Positions 25,179-33,811 are shown, counted from the stretch's first letter. The stretch: DNA of 64,000 nucleotides from Vulcanimicrobiota bacterium (GCA_023447635.1 JAEXNA010000012.1:47089-111088), one strand, 5' to 3'. Notes: generated by a model not told the origin, from the sequence alone. Numbers and translations are program-made.

Positions 25179-26000
25179 TCAGAGCGTGGAGGGGTCGTCT
25201 CCACCCAGGCAGAGGCGATTGCCTCCCTCCTGACGAGCCTGCAGCAGGGCGGTGTTGGCGGCCTGCACCATGGCCTGCGCATCGGCGGTCCGGTCGGGCC
25301 AGGAGGCCACTCCGAACGAGGCCGTCAGGGGCAAGTTGTCGCCTCCGAAACGACCGATCAGCGCCTCGCGAACGCGTTCGGCGACCCGACAGGCGACATC
25401 TAAGGTGGTCACCGGTAAGAGCAGAGCGAACTCGTCGGACTGCAGGCGGAACACGAAGTCGGTGGGTCGGGTCGACTGAGCCAGCACCTCGGCGATCTCG
25501 ACCAGCATGCGGTTGGCCTCGGAGGATCCGAAGGCCGAGGTGTACTCCCCGAACCTGTCGACGTCGAACAGCACCAGGCACAGCGAGCTGCGGCTGCCGG
25601 TCAGCTCGGACAGATGGCGGGGGAAGGCGCTGGCGTCGAGTAGCCCGGTCAGCGGGTCTCGACCTTCCCGGGCGTAGACGCCGGGCAGCTCTTCGCGAAA
25701 GAGGCCGCCGACCTCTTCGAGCAGGGCCAGGTCGAACTCTCCCAGGTCTCGCGCTTCCGAGCTGAGCTCGAACTGCTCGTTCCGCGCGGCCGGGCGGGCC
25801 GTAGCCGTCGCCTCGAGCGGGGGGGCCAGGTGGCAGGCGATCGGCCTCCGTTGGCCGCGCGTCGCGGCCTCGACCAGGCGAACCGAGCCGCGCCCGTAGC
25901 GCTCCTCCAACCAGGCTACCATGGCCTTCTCGGCCTGCACCAGGCCGACGGCCTCGCGTAGCGCCTGGCGCACTTCCTCACGCTGCTCGGCGTCGAGCAT
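25179..26000 (-). CDS. GGDEF-domain protein with degenerate signature
   Basis: 273 residues from ATG 26000 (GAGTAGG just upstream); a TTG at 26018 is a less likely start. Residues 1-110 are a helical N-terminal domain with no recognised sensor. The GGDEF domain begins at DPLTGLLDASAF and has LVLFDVDRFGEY with the metal-binding Asp. The signature reads RLQSDEF instead of RxGGDEF: both glycines that hold GTP are replaced by Gln-Ser. Asp and Glu are kept. The domain is therefore probably a poor or inactive diguanylate cyclase, perhaps a GTP or c-di-GMP sensor. No I-site RxxD is obvious. Confidence 0.82.
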   Translation of the reverse strand: MLDAEQREEVRQALREAVGLVQAEKAMVAWLEERYGRGSVRLVEAATRGQRRPIACHLAPPLEATATARPAARNEQFELSSEARDLGEFDLALLEEVGGLFREELPGVYAREGRDPLTGLLDASAFPRHLSELTGSRSSLCLVLFDVDRFGEYTSAFGSSEANRMLVEIAEVLAQSTRPTDFVFRLQSDEFALLLPVTTLDVACRVAERVREALIGRFGGDNLPLTASFGVASWPDRTADAQAMVQAANTALLQARQEGGNRLCLGGDDPSTL

Positions 26001-26090
26001 CCTACTCGTCGCCCCCAAAAGTTGCTGAGATCATGAGGCTGATTTCAGCATATTTGAGGCTTTTCCGCCAGTAGGCTTCCGGTCGGCCCT

Positions 26091-26525
26091 CTAAGGGACG
26101 GCGGGGACTTCTTCCAGGCCGGAGTCGCGCAAGGGGGCTCCGTTCGAACCTCGGTTGGCCGCAGGGTATTCCCGAGCGGCCGGATGAGTCGCCTTGTGAG
26201 CCGCGATCTCTTCTGCGGTGCGGCTGTTCTGGTACAGTCGGTCCGCTCCCGGCTGAAGGTTCAGGCGGGTCTGCCGCTTCAGGTTGGAGGGGTCGTCGAT
26301 CTGCTGGGGCGAGACTCGGGACGAGTCGTCGAGGGAGATGGTTGAGTGACGGGGGGCGGGAGCCGCGCCTTGCCCCCCGGGACCCGAGGCGCCGCTTTCG
26401 CGGCGGCCTGTCGTCTGCTGCACGGTCAGAGTGTTGACCGCCGCCGGGGTGGCGCCAGAGATCGCCTCGCCAGCGCAGCCGGCCAGAACGGTGGCCAGAA
26501 ATCCGATCATCAGTTGCTCCTTCAC
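26091..26525 (-). CDS. Small lipoprotein at the end of a pilin operon
   Basis: 144 residues from GTG 26525, which overlaps the upstream stop as GTGA. The lipobox is LAGC (MIGFLATVLAGCAG), so the mature protein is anchored by Cys. The codons after the GTG include AAGGAG placed six bases before an ATG at 26510; starting there leaves an 11-residue signal with no basic residue, so the GTG start with Lys is preferred, but both are open. The mature part is polar, disordered and rich in Ala, Pro, Ser and Arg. It may be an assembly or anchoring factor for the minor pilins encoded just before it. Confidence 0.65.
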   Translation of the reverse strand: MKEQLMIGFLATVLAGCAGEAISGATPAAVNTLTVQQTTGRRESGASGPGGQGAAPAPRHSTISLDDSSRVSPQQIDDPSNLKRQTRLNLQPGADRLYQNSRTAEEIAAHKATHPAAREYPAANRGSNGAPLRDSGLEEVPAVP

Positions 26526-28387
26526 AGGGTTTCTCCGTCCGTCACCGGCAGCTCTTCATAGCTTTTGATGGCAAAGGTAGGAGTGGAGGGGAAGTAGGGG
26601 GGAGGCGATAGCGAGGCGGGCTGATCGAAGAAGGTGTTCCCGTTGACCAGTCCGTGGCCCGAGGTGGTGCCCCAGGCGCCCGCCGCGTTCAGGATGCGGG
26701 CGCCGTAGCGGTAGGCCCAGCCCCCGCCGCCCGAATCGTAGCTCTGCACCCCGTAGGTGCCGTCGCTGTCGGCGATCCCGCCCAGCACCGTCACGTACAG
26801 GTAGAGCGGGTTGTTGGAAGGGTGCGAACCAGCCCAACTGCTGCCGACCTTGAGCTTCGAGCTGACCATCACGTTGTCGGCGATGATGCCCAGCACGTTG
26901 TTGGCGGTGGTGGGAGCATCAAGAACTCCGTCGCCGTTCGCGTCGGTCACACCGTACTGCAAGATCCCCTTTTTGCCCGCAGCGACGCTGAAGGCCCCGG
27001 CCGAGGAGGTCGAAGTGTCGGCTTCCTGACCGCCGATGACCACGTCGTGGGTGGTGCCGGTGGCTTCGTCGCTGGAGACGGCCAGAGTTCGTCGCCCTTT
27101 GTTGACCCCCCAGACATCTTGCACGTTGCCGTCGGTGTAGACCACGCCGTTGAGTTCGGAGTCGTAATACTGAAAAGTTCCGTCGGGCTTGCGCATCAGC
27201 GTGGTAGCGGTCGCGGTGTCGCCGCTGTTATCCGCGCTGTAGGTGGTCGGAGCGGACAGGGTCGATCCGTTGACCACGCTGCCGGCGGGCAAGGTGACGC
27301 TGCTCTCCTTGATGGTGACGACGGTATAATTCTGGTTGTTGGTAATGCTGCGCTGGCCGCTGATCGGAAGCTCAATCTTGACCCAGGAATTGTCGCCGTA
27401 GGTCACCGTGCCGGTGCCGGCGGGTTGGCTGCCGCCGTAGCCTAACTCCATCTCTTCCACGTCGCCCTTGATGTAGATGCCGCTGACCGATCCGCTCTCC
27501 TGGTTGAGGTAGACGCCGGCGCTGGTGGGTAGAGGGTTGCTCGCCTCGAACCCCCAGGCGGCGTCGCGCAGCACAAAGGTGTTCTCGGGAAGCACGACTT
27601 CGTCGTAGCCGGCCACCATCTCGTCACGACCGCCCGAGACCATGCGGTTGTAGCGCGACTCGATCGGGCCGCCGTCGTTGTAGGGGCGCATGTTGGCGTC
27701 GCTGCCGCTCCAGTTTCCGCCGTAGTAGGCGAAGCCGTCCTGGGAGCCGCTGAAGGTGCCGCTGGCGGTCAGTCCATCCGAGTAGGGCGGCGTGCCGCCC
27801 GAACTCCAAAAGGCCAGACCTTCCGGGACCCACAGCCGCATGATGTCGTTGACATGCACCGGCCCGCCCGCCGGGGCGCTGTCAGAACGCACGGGCTGGA
27901 CCAGGTTGTCGGGCCACTGATCGTAGAGCGCGGCGTACTGGCTCAGCGACTCCTGAATGACCTGAGCCCGAGCTTCGCGCTGAGCCACACCGTTGAGGTA
28001 GCCGCGCGAGACGATAGTGTAGCCGCGAACGGTGTTGGTGCCGTTCGGGTAGGTCTCGGAATCGGCGATCAGGCTCCAGCGGTAGCTCCAACCTCCTCCC
28101 AAAACGATCGTCCGCTCGGCCAGGCTGGGGTACACCGAGTTGGCTAGCGGTTCCCGAGAGGCGCTGCCGTCTTTGGGGGCCAGTTGATAGCGAAGCCAGG
28201 CCAGCGCGTCGGTGATACCGGCGTCGGCCGCCAGACCGCCCATGGCCAGACGCTCGCTGCGAATGGCGGCTCGGCTTTCCGTGGGCAGCAGGTTCAGGAA
28301 GGCCGAAGCCAGAGCGAACAGAGCGATCAGCAAGAAGATCGAGAGCATCAGGATCGAGCCTCGGGGACGGCGACGGGGGAGCTTCAT
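26522..28387 (-). CDS. PilX-like / DUF4900-type pilus protein
   Basis: 621 residues from ATG 28387. MKLPRRRPRGSILMLSIFLLIALFALASAF has a basic leader, a glycine and then a hydrophobic helix without Glu at +5, as in PilX-type pilus assembly proteins. The long extracellular part is rich in Gly, Ser, Thr, Tyr and Asn, with many short strands, as in DUF4900 proteins (inference). A Ca-binding-like DANGDGVLD occurs near residue 490. It follows PilV- and PilW-like genes, completing the V-W-X set, and ends overlapping a lipoprotein gene. Confidence 0.75.
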   Translation of the reverse strand: MKLPRRRPRGSILMLSIFLLIALFALASAFLNLLPTESRAAIRSERLAMGGLAADAGITDALAWLRYQLAPKDGSASREPLANSVYPSLAERTIVLGGGWSYRWSLIADSETYPNGTNTVRGYTIVSRGYLNGVAQREARAQVIQESLSQYAALYDQWPDNLVQPVRSDSAPAGGPVHVNDIMRLWVPEGLAFWSSGGTPPYSDGLTASGTFSGSQDGFAYYGGNWSGSDANMRPYNDGGPIESRYNRMVSGGRDEMVAGYDEVVLPENTFVLRDAAWGFEASNPLPTSAGVYLNQESGSVSGIYIKGDVEEMELGYGGSQPAGTGTVTYGDNSWVKIELPISGQRSITNNQNYTVVTIKESSVTLPAGSVVNGSTLSAPTTYSADNSGDTATATTLMRKPDGTFQYYDSELNGVVYTDGNVQDVWGVNKGRRTLAVSSDEATGTTHDVVIGGQEADTSTSSAGAFSVAAGKKGILQYGVTDANGDGVLDAPTTANNVLGIIADNVMVSSKLKVGSSWAGSHPSNNPLYLYVTVLGGIADSDGTYGVQSYDSGGGGWAYRYGARILNAAGAWGTTSGHGLVNGNTFFDQPASLSPPPYFPSTPTFAIKSYEELPVTDGETL

Positions 28388-28397
28388 CGGGGGCCTC

Positions 28398-29126
28398 CTA
28401 GTTATTACTGTAATACGGCAGTTGCACGATGGTGGTCAGGCGCACGACCATCGAGCCTTTGCCGGTCGCGGTGGCGTTTTCTACGGCGGCGCGTTCCAGC
28501 GAATCGTGAATCCGCGATCCGCTGGCGGTGACATCGAGTCGGACCGCGCCGACCCGCAAATAGCGCACCACGAAGCCGTCCGTGTACTGGCCCGTGGATT
28601 CGTCGACCCAGCCCAGGTCGCGGCCGATCACGCGGGGGGTGACGCTGCTGTCGACGACCCCGAAATCGGACAGGCGACGAACCACCACGTCGTTACCCCG
28701 TCCTGCCTCGCCGGGCACTTCGGCCATCTCGTAGCGGTAGTAGGTAGGGTTAGCCAGCAGGTCGCGAGCGCTGGGCAAGGCGGCCCCGCCCAGGAAGTCG
28801 ACCGGGGTCCAGTAGCCGATGGCGGTGGCGGGTTGGTCGGTCTCGTCGTCAGAGAACGTTTCCGGGTAGAACACGGCGTACTCACCCGACCCGGTGTCGG
28901 GTTTGACGGCCGAGGAAAGATAGCGCTGGGTGTTGTCCATACACAGTCGAGCCCGGCGGACCAGGTCGATGCGGCCGCTCGAGCGTCGGACGAAGTAGCC
29001 GCTCGAGCGGAACATGGCGGCCACCAGCATGGCGATCAGGCTGCCGACAGCTAGGGCTAGCAGCATTTCGGCCAGGGTGAAGCCGCTGGTCTGGCTGCGT
29101 TTTACGGTTTGCGATGATAGGCCCAC
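28398..29126 (-). CDS. PilW-like minor pilin
   Basis: 242 residues from GTG 29126, the only in-frame start near the prepilin signal; AAGGTGA lies close upstream. TSGFTLAEMLLALAVGSLIA gives the cleavage site G/FTLAE with Glu at +5. The large beta-rich head fits PilW. It overlaps the PilV-like gene by 25 bases and precedes the PilX-like gene by 10 bases. Confidence 0.85.
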   Translation of the reverse strand: MGLSSQTVKRSQTSGFTLAEMLLALAVGSLIAMLVAAMFRSSGYFVRRSSGRIDLVRRARLCMDNTQRYLSSAVKPDTGSGEYAVFYPETFSDDETDQPATAIGYWTPVDFLGGAALPSARDLLANPTYYRYEMAEVPGEAGRGNDVVVRRLSDFGVVDSSVTPRVIGRDLGWVDESTGQYTDGFVVRYLRVGAVRLDVTASGSRIHDSLERAAVENATATGKGSMVVRLTTIVQLPYYSNN

Positions 29127-29611
29127 AGGGTCACCTTTTTCTCACTGGCTCCCTCATTCCAGAACAGGGAGACTTTGACGGCGGCGATGGTGCTGCGATA
29201 GTCGTTCTCGTTCGTCGAGAGGCGTTTCATCTCGATCCGGCGCTGGAAGCTTTCCGTGGTGTTGCCGAACGAGGTGGTGTTGGCGAACGGCGGCGCGTTG
29301 AAAGCGCGCTTGGGCCCGCTATCGTCCGAGTCGTCGTCGAAGCTGCCGTCGTTGAGTTCGGAGCCCACGGCAGGGAAGGTCGAGGTGGTGAACGGCAGAT
29401 TCTGAGAGCGGATCTGGTTTAGCATCTCGCGGACGACGAAAACGGCGGCCGTGCGCCGTTCCGAGTAGCGCTCGGAGCGAATGCCGTACCACAGGGCGGA
29501 CATGGTGCCGAGAACGCCGACGCTGACCACGAAAATGGCGATCAGCACCTCGATCAGGGTAAAGCCGCCTCGGCAGGCGGGAACAAGGGCAGGGGAACGA
29601 GGGAGAGTCAT
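29102..29611 (-). CDS. PilV-like minor pilin
   Basis: 169 residues from ATG 29611. ACRGGFTLIEVLIAIFVVSV is a textbook prepilin signal: G/FTLIE, Glu at +5. The next part, VGVLGTMSALWYGIRSERYSERR, continues the N-terminal helix. An acidic loop (DDDSDDS) lies in the head. It is the first gene of the second minor-pilin operon in the window. The 163 bp upstream should contain its promoter, which I could not pinpoint. Confidence 0.87.
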   Translation of the reverse strand: MTLPRSPALVPACRGGFTLIEVLIAIFVVSVGVLGTMSALWYGIRSERYSERRTAAVFVVREMLNQIRSQNLPFTTSTFPAVGSELNDGSFDDDSDDSGPKRAFNAPPFANTTSFGNTTESFQRRIEMKRLSTNENDYRSTIAAVKVSLFWNEGASEKKVTLWAYHRKP

Positions 29612-29774
29612 GGCGGAATCCTTTGCCTAGAGGGGTTTCAGGAGCGCGGGGCTCTACTGACAAGAGTAGGCAAAAGGCGTCGCAAAAGTTCGGAGAAAGT
29701 CTCCAAAAAGTGTCTAATCCGGAACCGGGGTTGGGGTTTCGGTTGCAGCGGCGACGTTAAGAGCGGCTGGGGCT

Positions 29775-30122
29775 TCAGGCCGGGGAGAGGTCGTCCTGAC
29801 GCTGCGTTTTGTAGGCGCACAGGATCGAGTTCAGCAGCCCTTCGAAACGCTCGTTGATCTCGCCGCAGCGGGACACGTTGTGCATCTCGACCCCGCGCCG
29901 CTCGCTGCGGATAAGACCCGCCTCACGCAGCACTTTGAAGTGGACGGAGAGGGTGGATTTCGGCACCGTCTTGTCGTCGACTTGCAAAAAGTTAGAGCAG
30001 ATCTGGGAGCATTCGGACTGGGCAATCTCGGCGAAGATGCGGACCCGGACGGGGTCGGACAACGCGTACAGGATCCCTTCGACCGTGATCTCGCTCAGGG
30101 GCGGATGGGTCAGTGGTCTCAT
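29775..30122 (-). CDS. ArsR-family winged-helix repressor
   Basis: 115 residues from ATG 30122. The winged helix is clear: ILYALSDPVRVRIFAEIAQ, then KSTLSVHFKVLREAGLIRSE with recognition helix STLSVHFKVL, and the wing SERRGVEMHNVS. The metal-type CxC motif in the recognition helix is absent; three cysteines (SECSQIC and the C-terminal RCGE) could still sense redox or metal. It is divergent from a flavin-dependent oxidoreductase, the usual arrangement for an ArsR-type regulator that controls its neighbour. A -10-like TATAAA lies so close that the mRNA may start at the ATG. Confidence 0.9.
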   Translation of the reverse strand: MRPLTHPPLSEITVEGILYALSDPVRVRIFAEIAQSECSQICSNFLQVDDKTVPKSTLSVHFKVLREAGLIRSERRGVEMHNVSRCGEINERFEGLLNSILCAYKTQRQDDLSPA

Positions 30123-30143
30123 ACCCCATTTATAACACCCCCC

Positions 30144-30194
30144 TTGACGGATTGTCCAATAGTTCATTAGTCTTGAACTTCGAAAAGAATGAAC
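30144..30194. promoter_or_regulatory. Divergent promoter region with repeated GTTCA/TGAAC half-sites
   Basis: Between the ArsR gene and the oxidoreductase gene lie TTGACG (30144-30149), then GTTCA at 30162, TGAAC at 30174 and TGAAC at 30190. GTTCA-N7-TGAAC and GTTCATT/AATGAAC (30162 and 30188) are inverted repeats. This is the expected place and form for an ArsR-type operator overlapping the oxidoreductase promoter. Binding is inferred. Confidence 0.5.
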
Positions 30195-30212
30195 AAGACG
30201 AGGTGAGTGACG

Positions 30213-31217
30213 ATGGATTACAGTGTTCAAGTGGTGAACGACCACGTGTCGTGGAAGACGTTGCGCGAGATCGCCCTGGAGGTAGACCGGGGGCGTTGGC
30301 ACACGCTCTGGAACTACGACCATCTGGTCCCGCCAGCGGCCGAACTGATGCCGTTTCTGACCGACGACGTAGCCGCCCACGAAGCGGGCGACGTCTTCGA
30401 AGGCTGGTCGTTGCTGGCGGCCTGGGCGGCTTTGACCGAGCGGGTGCGACTGGGTTGTCTGGTCACCGCCATCCCGTTTCGCAATCCGGCGCTGCTGGCC
30501 AAAATGGCCGTTACTGTCGACCATATCAGCGACGGGCGTTTGGAACTGGGCCTGGGCGCCGCCTGGCACGTGGGCGAGACGCGCGCTTACGGTATCCCGC
30601 TGGGCGGCAACAAAGAGAAGCTAGACCGCTTCGCCGAGGGGCTGGAAGTGATCCGGCGCTTGCTGGCGGAAGGGCCGACCGAAGATTTCTCCGGGCGCTA
30701 TTTCCAGCTCGATAAGGCGCCGTTTGCTCCCGGACCGGTTCGCGGCAAGCTTCCGATCCTGATCGGCGGTGCGGGCGAGAAACGCACCCTGCGCATGGTG
30801 GCCGAGTACGCGGACAGCTACAACTTCTTCGCCAACCAGATTTCGACCCCAGAGCTTTACGCGCACAAGAGCAAAGTGCTCGACGAGCACTGTGTTGCCA
30901 TCGGGCGCGACCCGGCGGAGATCCGCCGCTCGGTCTGCCTGTTTACCGATCTCGAGGACAATGAGGCGCTGGCGCGTGGCAAGCGGGAGTTCATGGGTCA
31001 GCAACTCGACGAGGCTGGCCGCGAAGGGCTGCTGTTTGGTTCGCCCCAGCGCGTGATCGACGGCGTGGGTAACGTGTTAGAGCGCATCGCCGCCGCGGGT
31101 AGTCGGGTCGACGAGGTGATCCTGGCCGGCTTGACGCCCCGGGCCGAGGTTTACCAGCGTTTCAATGAAGAGGTGCTGGCCCATCTCCCGACCGGGTCGC
31201 TGACCGCAGCGGTGTAG
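30213..31217 (+). CDS. Luciferase-like (LLM class) flavin/F420-dependent oxidoreductase
   Basis: 334 residues from ATG 30213, with GAGGTGA five bases upstream; the GTG at 30207 is too close to that site. The TIM-barrel features of bacterial luciferase-like proteins are visible: WNYDHL near the N-terminus, LGCLVTAIPFRNPALLAKMAVTVDHISDGRLELGLGAAWH, and LPILIGGAGEKRTLRMVAEYADSYNFF. The motif SDGRLELGLGAGW is typical of the F420/FMN branch. The substrate is unknown. A divergent ArsR gene likely regulates it, and a strong hairpin ends it. Confidence 0.9.
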   Translation: MDYSVQVVNDHVSWKTLREIALEVDRGRWHTLWNYDHLVPPAAELMPFLTDDVAAHEAGDVFEGWSLLAAWAALTERVRLGCLVTAIPFRNPALLAKMAVTVDHISDGRLELGLGAAWHVGETRAYGIPLGGNKEKLDRFAEGLEVIRRLLAEGPTEDFSGRYFQLDKAPFAPGPVRGKLPILIGGAGEKRTLRMVAEYADSYNFFANQISTPELYAHKSKVLDEHCVAIGRDPAEIRRSVCLFTDLEDNEALARGKREFMGQQLDEAGREGLLFGSPQRVIDGVGNVLERIAAAGSRVDEVILAGLTPRAEVYQRFNEEVLAHLPTGSLTAAV

Positions 31218-31248
31218 GCGAGCGGCGCCCCTTGGGGCTCCAGAGATG

Positions 31249-31283
31249 GAGAAAACAGCCAGGGTATCCCTGGCTGTTTTCTC
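31249..31283. terminator. Bidirectional hairpin terminator
   Basis: A 16-bp perfect stem with a TAT loop: GAGAAAACAGCCAGGG pairs with its complement at 31268-31283. The A-run on the left and T-run on the right make it work in both directions, between the convergent oxidoreductase gene (ends 31217) and the minus-strand gene ending at 31320. Confidence 0.85.
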
Positions 31284-31319
31284 GTCGTGAGGCTCGCCCG
31301 ACCGGGAGAGAAGGTTCCG

Positions 31320-31826
31320 TCAGGTCCACTCCAGGTCGCGACGGGCGATCCATGTTTTGAGCCAGCGCACTTCCATTTCGGCATGCAGAACGGTACGCAG
31401 GCCACGGTTGTACTCTTCCCCGTTTTCGTCGTCGGGGACGGGCAGGTCGATCTCGGGAACATCACCGCCGGTGGCAAACTCGGGGTGACTCTGGACGTAG
31501 GCGACGATCTCGGGGAACACCCGGGCGGTGGTCGCGGTCAGTTCAGCGCTTTTCTGCTCGAGCCAGCGCTGGGCGTACTCGACCGCGCATTCGGCGTCGG
31601 GAAGTTCGGGGGGAGGGCCCTGCGGCTCCTGGATAAGCCCCATCCTTAGCGCGGCTTTGAGCTTGCGCTCTCGCATGTCGAAAAGTAGAGAATCGGTGCC
31701 GGCAAACTCCATGCCCGACTCTTCCCGCAGGTTCTCTAGTCGCGTCTCGATGTGCTCGACTAGGAACTGCAGGCACCAGTACATCACGGTCTCGAACTCC
31801 ACTTCGCTCATCAGGTCAGCGGACAC
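31320..31826 (-). CDS. Hypothetical acidic cytoplasmic protein
   Basis: 168 residues from GTG 31826, chosen because AGGAGG stands exactly eight bases upstream; TTG 31832 and ATG 31811 fit less well. The protein is mostly helical and acidic, with no signal peptide, membrane segment or cysteine motif: CLQFLVEHIETRLENLREES, then QRWLEQKSAELTATTARVF. I do not recognise the family. It may be a regulatory or structural helical-bundle protein. Confidence 0.62.
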   Translation of the reverse strand: MSADLMSEVEFETVMYWCLQFLVEHIETRLENLREESGMEFAGTDSLLFDMRERKLKAALRMGLIQEPQGPPPELPDAECAVEYAQRWLEQKSAELTATTARVFPEIVAYVQSHPEFATGGDVPEIDLPVPDDENGEEYNRGLRTVLHAEMEVRWLKTWIARRDLEWT

Positions 31827-32025
31827 GGCCAAATCCTCCTCAAGGCTGAGTTCGGGAAGCTTCGGCGTTCACGCCAGCGCACCTTGAGAACACCCCGGAA
31901 AATCCCCATGGGGCAGCTTTCCCTCCAGTCGGCTTTCCGACAAGGGGGAAGACGCGGCGGAAGGCGATTTTGTTCCCATTTTTCGCGATTTTGGGCGGTT
32001 TCTGAGCCTTTGGGGGCGCTTGGGT

Positions 32026-32412
32026 CTACCCTGGGGCAGCGCTGAGCCGCAGTTCCTCCTCCAACTGCTCGAGGTTCACCGTCTCCACGGGCCGGATTTC
32101 GACCGTGCCGCGGCGGGCGCCGGGGATGCGGCTGGCGATGTCGATAGCCTGGTCCAGGTGCTCGACATCGATCAGATAGTAGCCGCCTAACTGCTCCCGC
32201 GTCTCGGCGAACGGCCCGTCGGTGACCAGCCGTTTGCCCTGGCGCAGTCGGATGGAGGTTGCGGTGGTGACGGAGTGCAGAGGGGAAGCCCCCAGCAGTT
32301 GGCCCTTGGATTGGAGGGCCTGGCACAGCTGGCCGGATTCGACCATGCAAGCTTCGCGCTCGCCGGGGCGGTAGTCGGCCTCGTTGGTATAGATCAGCAG
32401 CATGTACTTCAT
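32026..32412 (-). CDS. YCII-related (DGPF) domain protein
   Basis: 128 residues from ATG 32412 with GGAG seven bases upstream. MKYMLLIYTNEADY is the typical YCII start, and VTDGPFAETREQLGGYYLIDV is the DGPF signature of this ferredoxin-like family. Homologues are often encoded next to ECF sigma factors; here none is adjacent. Its biochemical role is not known, though the fold often binds small aromatic compounds or acts as a dimer. About 120 bp separate it from the next gene downstream of the opposite end. Confidence 0.9.
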   Translation of the reverse strand: MKYMLLIYTNEADYRPGEREACMVESGQLCQALQSKGQLLGASPLHSVTTATSIRLRQGKRLVTDGPFAETREQLGGYYLIDVEHLDQAIDIASRIPGARRGTVEIRPVETVNLEQLEEELRLSAAPG

Positions 32413-32535
32413 CGTCGTCTCCTTGCTGAGGAGGCCGGGGCTACGATGTCGTTGACGACAGCGGGTTGGGAGGCCCTCTCGTAAGGTGGTCGATTCGAAG
32501 GGGGCGAGATCGACAGCGGGTCGTGGGGGAATTTG

Positions 32536-33186
32536 TTAGTTTCCTTGAGGGGAGGTCGCCTGGGCGCGCGCCTTCCGACCGTGAAAGAACTTAGCGGCCT
32601 CGGTGAGCCTCTTGTCCGCTCGGGCCGAGTGAAGTCGGCCCCTGTTCAGCAGGTCGCGTTCTTCTCGACGCGCCAGGCCCTCGCGGACCAAGTCGAGAGT
32701 GCACCAATGCAGATACACATCGTGGATGCCATGCAGCACTTCGTCATACTGGCGCTGGTAGACTTTGGGGATTTGGCGTAGCGTGGCCCCTTCCATGATC
32801 TCGATCAGTCGGTCACCCGCCCGGGCCAGTCGCTCGCACTCCCGGGGGGTCAGGGCGCGGCCTCCTTCCAGGCTGGCCTGTAGCCCGACCAACTCTCGCT
32901 GCACCTCGAAGGCCGGCTCGACGAATTCAGGGTTGGTCTTTTTGCGAAAGAAGGCCAGTTCCGCAGGGTCAGAATTGTCCACGACCAGCAGGTCGTATCT
33001 TGGGTCGCTCAGCCGATGACAGTGACTATAGGACGAGTATTCCCTCCAACCGTAGGCCGCCATGATCAGGACAAGGCCCAGGATCAGCCAGCGAGAGAGC
33101 CGCAGGGTGGGCCGACAGTTCGGAGTGCGGTAGTGCTCGCCCGCTTGATGAGCTTCCGCGCTGGTCGGATACCGGTCAGCGGTCAC
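32536..33186 (-). CDS. Single-pass membrane protein of unknown function
   Basis: 216 residues from GTG 33186, overlapping the upstream metalloprotease-like gene by 11 bases. One membrane segment (about residues 31-50, SRWLILGLVLIMAAYGW) follows a short cytoplasmic N-terminus; the rest, rich in Arg and Glu helices, would be outside. Cysteines occur at CRPTL, SHCHRL, ECERL and WCTLD. I do not recognise the family. The overlap suggests it works with the metalloprotease-like protein. Confidence 0.6.
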   Translation of the reverse strand: MTADRYPTSAEAHQAGEHYRTPNCRPTLRLSRWLILGLVLIMAAYGWREYSSYSHCHRLSDPRYDLLVVDNSDPAELAFFRKKTNPEFVEPAFEVQRELVGLQASLEGGRALTPRECERLARAGDRLIEIMEGATLRQIPKVYQRQYDEVLHGIHDVYLHWCTLDLVREGLARREERDLLNRGRLHSARADKRLTEAAKFFHGRKARAQATSPQGN

Positions 33187-33811
33187 GCCAACCTCTCGGA
33201 CGGAAGAGGTCGGCCAACCGATCGCGGTGTCCCCGGGTGAAAGCCAGAGGTTGGGTTCCGTACGGGATGGCGCCCTTGCCGGGATCGATATACATGACGG
33301 AGTCGAGATCGGCGACGTTGTGCGAGGTACTCTGCGCGATGGCGTGCCACGCTTCGTGCACGGCGGTGTTGGTGATCAGTCGGCGGCGCACGGCGTTCAG
33401 GTCGCGAACGCCAGCCGCAGCATATCTGGCGCGGTGTTTGGCCAGGAACAGATCGATGTCGGGGGCGTAAACGTACCCGACCCAGCCCACGGTGTAGCCA
33501 GGTCCGGTTAGCCCCTGCCGGAGCATGTCGCTGTCGAGGAGAGGGTTCCGTTCCGGGGAGAGCACCACGGCGACCTCGATGTCGCGTCCGTGACGGCCCA
33601 GGTTCGAGGGGGGAGGTCCGGGGAGCACGCTGAGCCGGGAGACTCCTGCGTCGCGGAAGGCCGCAGTGAAGTCGGCCAGGTGGATCGTCTGGAGTAACTT
33701 CGGGTCGAGATGGATGGTGAGGCGCGGCGTGCGACGCTGGTAAGCGGCGGCGATGGCAAGAGCCGCCCCGCAGAGCGCGACGGAAAGGCCGATAAGCAAA
33801 CCTCTCCTCAT
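33176..33811 (-). CDS. Membrane-anchored metzincin-like zinc metalloprotease candidate
   Basis: 211 residues from ATG 33811. MRRGLLIGLSVALCGAALAI is a signal peptide or anchor. The zinc motif HExxH is present as His152-Glu153-Ala-Trp-His156, with a further His164 (STSHNV) and a Met at 173 in DLDSVMYID. Metzincins have HExxHxxGxxH and a Met-turn; here the third His is two residues further away, so this is a variant or a separate gluzincin-like form. An extracytoplasmic protease of about 180 residues is likely. The next gene overlaps by 11 bases. Confidence 0.65.
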   Translation of the reverse strand: MRRGLLIGLSVALCGAALAIAAAYQRRTPRLTIHLDPKLLQTIHLADFTAAFRDAGVSRLSVLPGPPPSNLGRHGRDIEVAVVLSPERNPLLDSDMLRQGLTGPGYTVGWVGYVYAPDIDLFLAKHRARYAAAGVRDLNAVRRRLITNTAVHEAWHAIAQSTSHNVADLDSVMYIDPGKGAIPYGTQPLAFTRGHRDRLADLFRPRGWRDR

